From VBDM01 sp035499735 (lineage in GTDB: Bacteria; Pseudomonadota; Gammaproteobacteria; Burkholderiales; SG8-39), in the NCBI GenBank assembly GCA_035499735.1, contig DATJYC010000051.1, positions 62,001-126,000 on the forward strand: 64,000 nucleotides of DNA, in the 5' to 3' direction. Position 1 is the stretch's first letter, and every line of letters starts with the position of its first letter. Under the pieces are notes generated by a model that was given only the letters and a program-made list of their open reading frames with translations, was not told where the DNA came from and did not search any database. The translations under genes and the position numbers were made by a program. This document shows positions 25,155 through 34,116 of this stretch, piece by piece.

Positions 25155-25898
25155 ATGAAAAACTCCGCGTCTCGCGCCGCGCCGCGTCTCTTTACCCCGG
25201 TAGATCTCACCCTCGGTGTCGAAATCCGACTCCCGGATCGGGCGGCGCACCACGTCTCCGTTCTGCGTCTTCGCCGCGGCGACTCGATCATTCTTTTCAA
25301 CGGACAGGGCGGGGAATTCACCGCCGAGCTCGCGCGCGTCTCTGCGGGGCAAGCCTGGGCCCGCGTTCTGACGGGCCGCTCGCCAGTGCGCGAATCACCC
25401 CTCTCCGTTGCCCTGGCACAATGCATATCCAGCGGCGACCGCATGGACACGACTTTGCAGAAGTCCACCGAGCTGGGCGTCTCGAGGATCATCCCGATTG
25501 CCAGCGAGCGCTCGGTGGTCAAGCTGTCGGGCGATCGCGCCGCAAGGCGCTTGGCCCACTGGCGCAATGTCGTGATCGCCGCTTGCGAGCAATGCGGGCG
25601 CAACCAAGTGCCCGAGGTCGCCAGCATTACCGACATTGAGGCGTTTCTCGATGCCCATGACCCGGGGGGCCAGCGGCTGCTCCTCGCTCCCGAGGCCGGC
25701 CAGACCCTGAGGCAGCTTCCCCGCGCGCAGAAAGTGGCGCTCCTCGTCGGTCCCGAGGGAGGGCTTACCGACAGGGAGCGCGCGCACGCGGAACGCGCGG
25801 GCTATGTCCCTCTCCGGTTCGGGCCGCGCGTGCTTCGCACGGAAACGGCCCCGCTTGCCGCGATTGCCGCGATGCAAACTCTCTGGGGCGATTGCTAG
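25155..25898 (+). CDS. rsmE: 16S rRNA (uracil-1498-N3)-methyltransferase
   Basis: A 247-residue SPOUT-class methyltransferase that methylates U1498 of 16S rRNA. The N-terminal PUA-like part has HHVSVLRLRRGDSI-type residues. The C-terminal knot contains VGPEGGLTDRERAHAERAGY and FGPRVLRTETAPLAAIAAMQ, the AdoMet-binding signatures. The length is normal. It is followed by argA after 27 bases; a TAGAAT hexamer sits in that gap. Confidence 0.96.
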   Translation: MKNSASRAAPRLFTPVDLTLGVEIRLPDRAAHHVSVLRLRRGDSIILFNGQGGEFTAELARVSAGQAWARVLTGRSPVRESPLSVALAQCISSGDRMDTTLQKSTELGVSRIIPIASERSVVKLSGDRAARRLAHWRNVVIAACEQCGRNQVPEVASITDIEAFLDAHDPGGQRLLLAPEAGQTLRQLPRAQKVALLVGPEGGLTDRERAHAERAGYVPLRFGPRVLRTETAPLAAIAAMQTLWGDC

Positions 25899-25925
25899 AA
25901 TCGCTTCTTTTCGACAAGGCTGGGC

Positions 25926-27239
25926 ATGCCCACCCCCGACCCGCACTTCGTGAGTTGGTTTCGCTCCGTGGCGCCGTATTTCCACGCCTTCCGCGGAAAG
26001 ACCTTTGTTCTCGCCTTCGGGGGAGAAGTGTTCGCGGAGCGCCGCTTCCTCGAGCTTGCGCACGACATCAACCTGCTGCACAGCACAGGAATCCGCGTCG
26101 TCATGGTGCACGGCTCGCGACCGCAGATCGAGGCTCAGCTGAAGCAACGCAAAGCCACCTCTCGCTATGCCAGGGGCCTGCGCATCACCGACCCGGTCGC
26201 GCTGGAATGCGTCAAGGAGGCAGTGGGACTACTGCGGGTAGAGATCGACGCGCTGCTGTCGCTCGGCCTGCCGAATTCGCCGATGGCTGGCGCCGCGATC
26301 AACACGGTCTCCGGCAACTTCATCACGGCTCAGCCGATGGGCGTGCACGACGGGATCGATTTCCAGTACACAGGCTCGGTGCGCAAGGTGGACTCGCAGG
26401 CGATCGTCGGCTGCCTGGACGCCGGAAACATCGCAATCGTCTCGCCGGTGGGGTATTCGCCCACCGGCGAGGTTTTCAACCTCGCCATGGAAGACGTGGC
26501 GGTGGCTACGGCCTCGGCGCTTCGCGCGGAGAAGCTCGTATTCCTCTCGGATGCGCCGGTCGAGGATAAAGAGGGCGAGCTCCTGCCAGAACTCACGGCG
26601 CAGGAGGCGGCCGATCTGCTCGGGCGCAGCAACCGGCTCACGGACGACACGCGCCTCTACCTCGCCCACGCTGTCGAGGCTGTGCGCGGCGGGGTCCAGC
26701 GCGCCCACGTGATCAGCCGGAAGGTCCCGGGAGCCCTGCTGGTCGAGCTTTTCACGCACGATGGCTCGGGGACCATGATCACCGCCGACAAGGTAGTGAA
26801 GCTGCGCGCCGCCGCAATCGACGACGCCGGCGGCATACTCAAGCTGATCGAGCCTCTCGAGGAGGACGGTACGCTGGTGAGGCGCGGGCGCGAATTGCTC
26901 GAGCGCGAGATCACGCGGTTCTCAGTGATCGAGCACGACGGCGTGATCGTTGGCTGCGCCGCGTTGTATCCCTTCGCGAGCGCACGCGCGGGTGAGCTCG
27001 CGTGTCTCGCGGTCAGGGCCGATTCCCGCGACGCCGGCTATGGAGAGCGGCTGGTTCGGCACATCGAGGTCCAGGCCCGTGCCCGCAAGCTGAAGAGGCT
27101 TTTCGTGCTGACGACCCGCGCCACACACTGGTTCATCGAGCGTGGTTTCGCCGAATCCTCCGTCGAGAAGCTTCCCAAGGAAAAGAAGGACCTGTACAAC
27201 TACCAGCGGCGCTCGAAAGTCCTGGTGAAGTCGCTATAG
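25926..27239 (+). CDS. argA: Amino-acid N-acetyltransferase (N-acetylglutamate synthase)
   Basis: A 437-residue ArgA, the first step of arginine synthesis. The N-terminal amino-acid-kinase-like domain (about 20-290) has VMVHGSRPQIEAQL and the regulatory surface. The C-terminal GNAT domain (about 295-437) has LACLAVRADSRDAGYGERL and FVLTTRATHWFIERGF. The two-domain form is usually inhibited by arginine. The start MPTPDPHFVSWFRSVAPYF matches betaproteobacterial ArgA proteins. Confidence 0.96.
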   Translation: MPTPDPHFVSWFRSVAPYFHAFRGKTFVLAFGGEVFAERRFLELAHDINLLHSTGIRVVMVHGSRPQIEAQLKQRKATSRYARGLRITDPVALECVKEAVGLLRVEIDALLSLGLPNSPMAGAAINTVSGNFITAQPMGVHDGIDFQYTGSVRKVDSQAIVGCLDAGNIAIVSPVGYSPTGEVFNLAMEDVAVATASALRAEKLVFLSDAPVEDKEGELLPELTAQEAADLLGRSNRLTDDTRLYLAHAVEAVRGGVQRAHVISRKVPGALLVELFTHDGSGTMITADKVVKLRAAAIDDAGGILKLIEPLEEDGTLVRRGRELLEREITRFSVIEHDGVIVGCAALYPFASARAGELACLAVRADSRDAGYGERLVRHIEVQARARKLKRLFVLTTRATHWFIERGFAESSVEKLPKEKKDLYNYQRRSKVLVKSL

Positions 27240-27266
27240 AATGCAAGCGTACGCGAAGGAGCGGCG

Positions 27267-27536
27267 ATGGCGAGGATGGTGAAGTGCGTCAAGCTGGGGC
27301 GTGAGGCCGAGGGGCTCGACCTGCCGCCCTATCCCGGCGAGCTGGGCAAGCGCATCTGGGAGAACGTGTCGAAAGAAGCCTGGCAGGGCTGGCTCAAGCA
27401 CCAGACCATGCTGATCAACGAGAACCGGCTGAACCTCGCCGACTCCCGTGCCCGCAAATACCTCGCGGAGCAGATGGAAAAGCATTTCTTCGGCTCCGGG
27501 GCCGACGTGGCTTCGGGATACGTGCCGCCCAAGTAG
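27267..27536 (+). CDS. yggX: Oxidative damage protection / Fe(2+)-trafficking protein YggX
   Basis: An 89-residue protein of the YggX family that protects iron-sulfur proteins from oxidation. It has the N-terminal MVKCVKLG with conserved cysteine, LPPYPGELGKRIWENVSKEAW, WLKHQTMLINENRLN and the C-terminal GSGADVASGYVPP. A Shine-Dalgarno AAGGAG precedes the ATG. It lies 27 bases after argA and converges with rpiA (8-base gap). Confidence 0.96.
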   Translation: MARMVKCVKLGREAEGLDLPPYPGELGKRIWENVSKEAWQGWLKHQTMLINENRLNLADSRARKYLAEQMEKHFFGSGADVASGYVPPK

Positions 27537-27544
27537 TAGCGGCG

Positions 27545-28204
27545 CTACTTCGCGACGGTCCTCACACCCGTCTTGGTTCCGAGGAGCAGCACATCTGCTC
27601 CGCGGCGGGCAAACAGTCCGTTGGTCACGACCCCCGCAATGTTGTTGATGGCAGTCTCCAGCTCGACCGGGTTGAGAATGGACAAGCCCCTTACGTCGAG
27701 CACGACGTTCCCGTTGTCGGTCGTGAAACCCTCGCGCAGTTGAGGCTGGCCGCCCAGCCTGACCATCTGGCGCGCGACATAGGCCCGCGCCATCGGGATC
27801 ACCTCGACAGCTAAAGGGAACTTGCCGAGCACCGGGACGAGCTTGGATTCATCGGCGATACACACGAATTTCCTGGCCACCGCGGCCACGATCTTCTCGC
27901 GGGTGAGCGCGCCGCCCCCGCCCTTGATCAAAGCCAGATGCTCGGTGACCTCGTCCGCGCCGTCGACATAGACGGGCAGCTCGTTAACGCTGTTCAGATC
28001 GAACAGGCGGATCCCGTGGCCTTTCAGTCTTTCCGCGGATCGGTCCGAACTCGCCACGGCCCCGGAGATCCGGCCCTTGATCCTGGCCAGCTCGTCGATG
28101 AAGAAGTTTGCCGTCGATCCCGTCCCCACACCGACGACCGAGTCCTCGACCACGTGCTTGATCGCCTCGCGGGCGACCGCCTGCTTTAGTTCGTCCTGTG
28201 TCAC
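27545..28204 (-). CDS. rpiA: Ribose-5-phosphate isomerase A
   Basis: A 219-residue enzyme interconverting ribose 5-phosphate and ribulose 5-phosphate. Active-site segments are GVGTGSTANFFIDEL, VASSDRSAERL, YVDGADEV and IKGGGGALTREKIVA. It starts with a GTG that overlaps the lpd stop codon (GTGA), so it is translationally coupled to the pyruvate dehydrogenase operon. That is an unusual place for a pentose-phosphate gene. Confidence 0.97.
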   Translation of the reverse strand: MTQDELKQAVAREAIKHVVEDSVVGVGTGSTANFFIDELARIKGRISGAVASSDRSAERLKGHGIRLFDLNSVNELPVYVDGADEVTEHLALIKGGGGALTREKIVAAVARKFVCIADESKLVPVLGKFPLAVEVIPMARAYVARQMVRLGGQPQLREGFTTDNGNVVLDVRGLSILNPVELETAINNIAGVVTNGLFARRGADVLLLGTKTGVRTVAK

Positions 28205-29943
28205 TTTTTCGGCGGCATGTAGAGATCGGTGATGCTTCCAAGCGCCACCTCCGCGGCCAATCCGGGCGTCTCGGACAGCGTCGGGTGGGGGTGAACGGTG
28301 AGCGCGATGTCTTCCATGTCGCTTCCCATTTCGAGCGCCAGCACCATCTCCGCGATCAGCTCGCCGGCGTTTGGACCGACCATCCCCGCTCCAAGGATGC
28401 GCTTGGACGCGGGATCAAAGAGCAGCTTGGTGCTGCCCTCCGTCCTGCCGATCGAGCGCGCGCGCCCGGAGGCGGCCCACGGGAAGCTCGCCTTCTGGTA
28501 CGCGATACCCAGCCGCGACGCATCCAACTCGGTGAGGCCCATCCATGCTACCTCCGGGTCGGTATACGCCACCGAGGGAATCGCGCGAGCGTCGAAAGCG
28601 GCTTTGTGCCCCGCGATTACCTCCGCTGCGACCTTGGCCTCGTGAGTCGCCTTGTGCGCAAGCATCGGCTCACCGACGATGTCGCCGATAGCGAAGATGT
28701 GCGGCACGTTGGTGCGACATTGCCTGTCGACCGGGATGAAGCCCCGCTCGCTCACCTTCACGCCCGCTGCCTCTGCGCCGACTTCGCGCCCGTTGGGTCG
28801 CCGGCCGACCGCGAGCAGCACGCGGTCGTAGGTTTGGGGCGCGGGCGCTCCGTCGCCTTCAAATGTCGCCCGCAGACCCGCGGCTTGTGCCTCGAGTTTC
28901 GCGACTTTCGTCTTCAGCAGGATAGCTTCGTAGCGCTTCTGGATGCGCTTCTCCAGCGGCCGGATGAGATCGCGGTCGGCGCCCGGGATAAGGCCATCCA
29001 TGAGCTCCACCACCGTGACCTTCGAACCCAGCGCATCGTAAACGCAGGCCATCTCCAGACCGATGATCCCACCGCCGATGACGAGCAGCCGCTTGGGCAC
29101 GTCAGGAAGTTCGAGCGCCCCGGTCGAATCCATGAGACGCGGGTTCTCGTATGGAAAGCCGGGAACGCGCGCAACCGAGGAGCCCGCCGCGACTATGCAG
29201 TAGTCGAACCCTATCCTCGTGGTCTTGCCGTTCTTCGCCTTCACCGAAAGGACCGCAGGTCCATCGAACTTGCCGACTCCCTCCACCACGGTCACCTTGC
29301 GCTGCCTCGCCAGACCGGCGATACCTTTGGTTCCCTTGCCGACGACGTCTTCCTTCCAGGCTCTCAGCCTGGCCACGTCGATCGAAGGTTTGCCGAAGGC
29401 GACGCCGGCATCCAGGGTCTCCTCGGCTTCGGTGACCACGCGAGCGACGTGCAACAGCGCCTTGGAGGGAATGCAGCCGACGTTGGTGCACACCCCGCCC
29501 AGATTCGGATACCGCTCCACGAGGATTACGCTCTTGCCAAGATCTGCAGCGCGAAATGCGGCTGTGTAGCCTCCGGGACCCGAGCCGAGCACCACCACTT
29601 CGGCGCGCAGGTCCGCCGCGCCCGCCTGCGGCGACGGAGTCGCGGGCGCCGGCTTGCGCTCCTCGGGCACGCCCGGCGGTCGCGGCGTCTGCGGTGCGGC
29701 AGGCCCCGTCTCCAGCATCACAATCACCGAGCCGGCGGAGACCTTGTCTCCCACCTTGACCCGCAACTCCTTGACCACACCTGCGTCCGACGAGGGTATT
29801 TCCATCGTGGCCTTGTCGGATTCGAGCGTGATGAGGGAGGCTTCCTTGGCGATCCGATCGCCCGGCTTGACCAGCACCTCGATCACATCGACGTCCTTGA
29901 AATCGCCGATGTCCGGCACTTTCACTTCGATAAGCTGCGCCAA
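28201..29943 (-). CDS. lpdA: Dihydrolipoyl dehydrogenase (E3) with N-terminal lipoyl domain
   Basis: A 580-residue flavoprotein that reoxidises dihydrolipoamide in the pyruvate dehydrogenase complex. Residues 1-80 are a lipoyl domain with K44 in ESDKATMEIP. An Ala/Pro-rich linker follows. The E3 core has VVVLGSGPGGYTAAF, the redox disulfide GGVCTNVGCIPSKALLH, and HPHPTLSE near the C-terminus with the catalytic His-Glu. The TTG at 29943 starts MAQLIEVKVPDIGDF and lies 7 bases after the aceF stop. No ATG fits. Lipoyl-bearing E3 is characteristic of Betaproteobacteria and Neisseria. Confidence 0.96.
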   Translation of the reverse strand: MAQLIEVKVPDIGDFKDVDVIEVLVKPGDRIAKEASLITLESDKATMEIPSSDAGVVKELRVKVGDKVSAGSVIVMLETGPAAPQTPRPPGVPEERKPAPATPSPQAGAADLRAEVVVLGSGPGGYTAAFRAADLGKSVILVERYPNLGGVCTNVGCIPSKALLHVARVVTEAEETLDAGVAFGKPSIDVARLRAWKEDVVGKGTKGIAGLARQRKVTVVEGVGKFDGPAVLSVKAKNGKTTRIGFDYCIVAAGSSVARVPGFPYENPRLMDSTGALELPDVPKRLLVIGGGIIGLEMACVYDALGSKVTVVELMDGLIPGADRDLIRPLEKRIQKRYEAILLKTKVAKLEAQAAGLRATFEGDGAPAPQTYDRVLLAVGRRPNGREVGAEAAGVKVSERGFIPVDRQCRTNVPHIFAIGDIVGEPMLAHKATHEAKVAAEVIAGHKAAFDARAIPSVAYTDPEVAWMGLTELDASRLGIAYQKASFPWAASGRARSIGRTEGSTKLLFDPASKRILGAGMVGPNAGELIAEMVLALEMGSDMEDIALTVHPHPTLSETPGLAAEVALGSITDLYMPPKK

Positions 29944-29950
29944 GCCAGCC

Positions 29951-31267
29951 TCACAATAGGGTGCGGCGAATGTCGGAGAGAACCGAGGCGAGATAGCTGG
30001 TGAACCGCGCTCCAGCAGCACCGTCGATGACGCGGTGGTCGTAGGCGAGGGACAGCGGCAGCATGAGGCGTGGAACGAACGCACCGTCCCTGTAGACCGG
30101 GCGCATCTGTGATCGCGCCACGCCGAGTATCGCGACTTCGGGCGCGTTGATGATGGGCGTAAACGCTGTTCCTCCAATCCCGCCTAGGCTGGAGATGCTG
30201 AACGTGCCCCCCCGCATTGCGTCCGGCTTGAGCTTCTTCTCGCGCGCGGCCTTCGAGATTTCGGCGAGCTCTTTTGCGAGGTCGAACACGCCCTTGCGAT
30301 CAGCATCCCTGATGACGGGGACGACCAATCCATCCGGTGTGTCGACCGCAACCCCTATGTGGTAGTACTTCTTGATCACTAGGTTTTCGCCGGCCTTATC
30401 GAGCGAGGAATTGAACTCCGGGAACTGCTTCAACGCGTTCACCGATGCTTTCACCAGAAAGGCCAGCATGGTTAGCTTGAAGCCGCCCTTCTCGGCGACC
30501 TGCGCGTTTTCCTTGCGGAAAGCCTCGAGCTCCGTGATATCGGCCTCGTCGTGCTGGGTAACGTGGGGAATCGACACCCAGTTGCGGTGGAGGAAGCCGC
30601 CGGAGAGCTTCCTGATGCGCGACAGCGGCTTGGCTTCCACGGGACCGAACTTCGCGAAATCCACTTGCGGCCATTCCGGCAGATCCAGAACAAGGCCGGC
30701 CCTCGCGGCCGCCGCCGGCACGGCAGGCGCTCCACGCATCACCCCCTTCACGAATTCCTGCACGTCGGCCTGCGTGATGCGACCTTTCGGCCCCGATCCC
30801 TTGACCCGCGCGAGATCGACGCCGAGCTCGCGCGCGAACTTGCGCACCGAAGGACTTGCATGCGAGACGCCCTCCGCCGCGCGCGCGGACTCGCGGGGCA
30901 CCGGCTCGGGCCGGTTGATCGGCACGACCGGCGCGGCGGGAGCCGGCTTCGCAGGCGGCGGCACCGGTGCAACGGCCGGCGCAGACACGACAGGCTCGGC
31001 CGCCTTCCCCGGCTGGGCCGGCCCCGGCGAGGCGTCGAGGAGCAATATCGGGCTTCCCTTCGAGACCTTGTCCCCCGTCTTGACACGAAGCTGCTTCACC
31101 ACGCCGGCCGACGGCGACGGAATCTCCATGGTCGCCTTGTCGGACTCGACCGTGATGAGGGATTGCTCCGCCTGGACCAGGTCGCCGGGCTTGACCAGGA
31201 TCTCGATCACGGCGACATCCTTGAAGTCGCCGATATCGGGTACGGAAATCTCTTTTGTTGTGGCCAT
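29951..31267 (-). CDS. aceF: Pyruvate dehydrogenase E2, dihydrolipoyllysine acetyltransferase
   Basis: A 438-residue core enzyme of the pyruvate dehydrogenase complex. It has a single lipoyl domain (K44 in ESDKATMEIP), an Ala/Pro linker, a peripheral-subunit-binding domain (VRKFARELGVDLARVKGSG, about 145-170) and a catalytic domain ending with YDHRVIDGAAGARF. Many proteobacterial E2 proteins have two or three lipoyl domains; here there is one, with a second on E3. It lies between aceE (40-base gap) and lpdA. Confidence 0.97.
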   Translation of the reverse strand: MATTKEISVPDIGDFKDVAVIEILVKPGDLVQAEQSLITVESDKATMEIPSPSAGVVKQLRVKTGDKVSKGSPILLLDASPGPAQPGKAAEPVVSAPAVAPVPPPAKPAPAAPVVPINRPEPVPRESARAAEGVSHASPSVRKFARELGVDLARVKGSGPKGRITQADVQEFVKGVMRGAPAVPAAAARAGLVLDLPEWPQVDFAKFGPVEAKPLSRIRKLSGGFLHRNWVSIPHVTQHDEADITELEAFRKENAQVAEKGGFKLTMLAFLVKASVNALKQFPEFNSSLDKAGENLVIKKYYHIGVAVDTPDGLVVPVIRDADRKGVFDLAKELAEISKAAREKKLKPDAMRGGTFSISSLGGIGGTAFTPIINAPEVAILGVARSQMRPVYRDGAFVPRLMLPLSLAYDHRVIDGAAGARFTSYLASVLSDIRRTLL

Positions 31268-31307
31268 GCTTGCCTGCGGACCGAGCCCGCGCCGGGCTGC
31301 GTCCCGG

Positions 31308-33989
31308 TCAGACCGTCACCGGGTTCGGCTTTTCCGGGTCGAGACCGTATTTGCCAATGGCCTCGGACACGATTTTCGGCTTGACCTCGCCGCGCTCGGC
31401 AAGCGCGGCCAGCGCTGCGACCGTCACGTAGTGGCGATCGACCTCGAAGAAGCCGCGTAGCTTCGCGCGCGAGTCCGAACGGCCGTACCCGTCGGTACCG
31501 AGGACCTTGTAGACGCGGTCTTTCGGCAGATACGGGCGGATCTGGTCCGAATAAGCCTTGATGTAGTCGGTCGCGGCGACGACCGGACCGGCGCGGGTCT
31601 CCAGGCACTGGGTCACATAGGGGACTCGAGGCTTCGCCTCCGGGTGCAGCATGTTCCAGCGCTCGATGGCGAGTCCTTCACGGCGCAGTTCGGTCATGCT
31701 GGTCGCGCTCCAGATGTCCGCAGAGACGGACCAGTCTTTCTCCAGCAGATCCGCCGCAGCGATGACTTCCCGCAAGATCGTTCCCGACCCCAGCAGCTGG
31801 ACCCGCGGCTTACCCTTCGAGCCCTCGCGGAAGAGGTACAGGCCTTTGAGGATCGCCTGCTCCACGCCCGCGGGCATCGGGGGATGCTCGTAGTTCTCGT
31901 TCATCACCGTGATGTAGTAGAACACGTCCTCCTGCCCGGCCAGCATGCGCCGCAGCCCGTCCTGAATGATCACCGCGAGCTCGTAGCCGAACGTCGGATC
32001 GTAGGAGACGCAGTTGGGAACCACCGAGGAGAGGACGTGGCTGTGCCCGTCTTCGTGCTGAAGTCCTTCGCCGTTCAAGGTGGTACGGCCGGCGGTCGCG
32101 CCGAGGAGGAAACCCCGCGCGCGCTGGTCGCCCGCGGCCCACACGAGATCTCCCACGCGCTGCATGCCGAACATCGAATAGAAGATGTAGAAGGGCACCA
32201 TCGCCAGATCGGAGTGGCTGTACGAAGTCGCCGCCGCGATCCATGACGAAAACGCTCCGGCCTCGTTGATGCCTTCTTCGAGAATCTGTCCCGCCTTGTC
32301 TTCCCGGTAGTACATCACCTGGTCGCGGTCGACCGGCTCGTACTTCTGGCCTTCGGACGAATAGATGCCGAGCTGCCGGAACATGCCTTCCATGCCGAAG
32401 GTGCGCGCCTCGTCGGGGACGATGGGGACGATATGCTTGCCGATGCTCTTGTCGCGCACGAGCAGCGTGAGCACGCGCACGAACGCCATGGTCGTCGAGA
32501 TTTCGCGGCCCTCGGACCCCTTCAGCAGAGGCTCGAACGTTTCAAGCGCCGGCACGGCGGGAGGGCCTTGGGCCTTGCGCCGGCGCTGCGGCAGGTAGCC
32601 GCCGAGCGCCTTCCTGCGCGCGTGCAGATACACCATGACCGGGTCGTTGTCCGCGGGCTTATAGAGAGGCAGATCCTCGAGCCTGTCGTCCGGGATGGGC
32701 ACATTGAAGCGGTCGCGCATCTCGCGAATCGTCGCGATGTCGACCTTCTTGAGCTGGTGCGTGGGATTCTTCGCTTGCCCCTGCTTGCCGAGCCCGTATC
32801 CCTTGATGGTCTTGGCGAGAATCACCGTAGGCTGGTTCTTGTGCTTCACCGCGACGGCGTAGGCCGCATAGATCTTGTGGGGATCGTGCCCCCCGCGGTT
32901 CAGCCGCCAGATGTCCTCGTCGGTCATGCGCGAGACCATCTCCAGTACCTTCGGATCCTTCCCGAAGAAGTTCTTGCGCACGAAGGCGCCGTCGTTCGCC
33001 TTGTAGTTCTGGTACTCGCCGTCGACCGTATCCTCCATGATGCGAAGCAGCCGCCCTTCAATATCGCGCGCGAACAGGGGATCCCAGTACGACCCCCAGA
33101 TGAGCTTGATGACGTTCCACCCCGCGCCGCGGAAGTCGGCCTCCAGCTCCTGGATGATCTTGCCGTTACCTCGCACGGGACCGTCGAGGCGCTGGAGATT
33201 GCAGTTGACCACGAAGATCAGGTTGTCCAGCTTTTCGCGAGCGGCGAGGCCGATTGCGCCGAGAGATTCCGGTTCGTCCATCTCTCCGTCGCCGCAGAAG
33301 ACCCACACCTTGCGGTTGGCAGTGTCGGCCAGGCCACGGGCATGCAGGTACTTGAGGAACCTCGCCATGTAGATGCCTTGGATGGGCCCAAGCCCCATCG
33401 AGACGGTGGGGAATTGCCAGAAATCGGGCATCAGCCAGGGATGCGGATAGGACGAGATGCCGCCGCCGTCCACTTCGCGCCGGAAGCTCAGGATCTGCGC
33501 CTCGGTCAGCCGGCCTTCGAGGTAGGCGCGCGCGTAGATTCCCGGCGACGAGTGCCCCTGGAAATAGATCAGGTCCCCGCCATGGCCCTCGTGCGGGGCG
33601 TGCCAGAAGTGGTTGAAGCCGATACCGAAGAGCGTTCCGACCGACGCAAAACTCGCGATGTGGCCGCCCAGCTCGTCGTCCGACTTGTTCGCTTTAGCGA
33701 CCATCACCATGGCGTTCCACCGGCAGAACGACCGGATGCGCTCTTCCAGCGCGTGATCCCCGGGCGAGCGCTCCTCCATGTGCACCGGAATGGTGTTGAG
33801 GTAGGCCGTGTTGAGGGAGAATGGGATGTAGGCGCCCGAGCGCCGTGCCTTGTCGACCAGCTTTTCGAGCAGGTAGTGCGCGCGCTCCGGGCCTTCGCGC
33901 TCCAGAACAGCCTCGAGCGCATCGAGCCACTCCTGAGTCTCGAGAGAATCAGGATCGTTTGCGGCCGGAAATTCTGGCAGCGCGGACAT
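31308..33989 (-). CDS. aceE: Pyruvate dehydrogenase E1, homodimeric
   Basis: An 893-residue thiamin-diphosphate decarboxylase of the AceE type. It has WNAMVMVAKAN and HIASFASVGTLFGIGFNHFW. The diphosphate motif is GDGEMDEPES, with the expected YQ-type segments following. The chosen ATG gives MSALPEFPAANDPDSLETQE and has AGAGGAAA upstream; extensions further up run into the divergent folD promoter region. It is the first gene of aceE-aceF-lpdA-rpiA. Confidence 0.97.
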   Translation of the reverse strand: MSALPEFPAANDPDSLETQEWLDALEAVLEREGPERAHYLLEKLVDKARRSGAYIPFSLNTAYLNTIPVHMEERSPGDHALEERIRSFCRWNAMVMVAKANKSDDELGGHIASFASVGTLFGIGFNHFWHAPHEGHGGDLIYFQGHSSPGIYARAYLEGRLTEAQILSFRREVDGGGISSYPHPWLMPDFWQFPTVSMGLGPIQGIYMARFLKYLHARGLADTANRKVWVFCGDGEMDEPESLGAIGLAAREKLDNLIFVVNCNLQRLDGPVRGNGKIIQELEADFRGAGWNVIKLIWGSYWDPLFARDIEGRLLRIMEDTVDGEYQNYKANDGAFVRKNFFGKDPKVLEMVSRMTDEDIWRLNRGGHDPHKIYAAYAVAVKHKNQPTVILAKTIKGYGLGKQGQAKNPTHQLKKVDIATIREMRDRFNVPIPDDRLEDLPLYKPADNDPVMVYLHARRKALGGYLPQRRRKAQGPPAVPALETFEPLLKGSEGREISTTMAFVRVLTLLVRDKSIGKHIVPIVPDEARTFGMEGMFRQLGIYSSEGQKYEPVDRDQVMYYREDKAGQILEEGINEAGAFSSWIAAATSYSHSDLAMVPFYIFYSMFGMQRVGDLVWAAGDQRARGFLLGATAGRTTLNGEGLQHEDGHSHVLSSVVPNCVSYDPTFGYELAVIIQDGLRRMLAGQEDVFYYITVMNENYEHPPMPAGVEQAILKGLYLFREGSKGKPRVQLLGSGTILREVIAAADLLEKDWSVSADIWSATSMTELRREGLAIERWNMLHPEAKPRVPYVTQCLETRAGPVVAATDYIKAYSDQIRPYLPKDRVYKVLGTDGYGRSDSRAKLRGFFEVDRHYVTVAALAALAERGEVKPKIVSEAIGKYGLDPEKPNPVTV

Positions 33990-34077
33990 GGTGTTTCCTC
34001 TGGAGGGGCTGGCGGCTGGGAGGGGCGCGGCTCGAAGCTTACCCCGCCGCAACCGCGGGATCAATCGGCGAGCGCCC

Positions 34078-34085
34078 ATTATAAT
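34078..34085. promoter_or_regulatory. Overlapping divergent -10 elements for aceE and folD
   Basis: ATTATAAT contains TATAAT on the + strand (34080-34085) and TATAAT on the - strand (34078-34083). It lies 31 bases before the folD ATG and about 89 bases before the aceE ATG. Opposite promoters sharing one AT box would compete for polymerase. Neither side has a clear -35 at normal spacing. Confidence 0.5.
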
Positions 34086-34116
34086 TGCTGACCTCGCCGG
34101 CGCATCGATCGTTCCC

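Noticed and set aside
28198..30003. Long + strand frame opposite lpdA
   Set aside because: Antisense of the E3 gene with no homology; a common artefact in GC-rich DNA.
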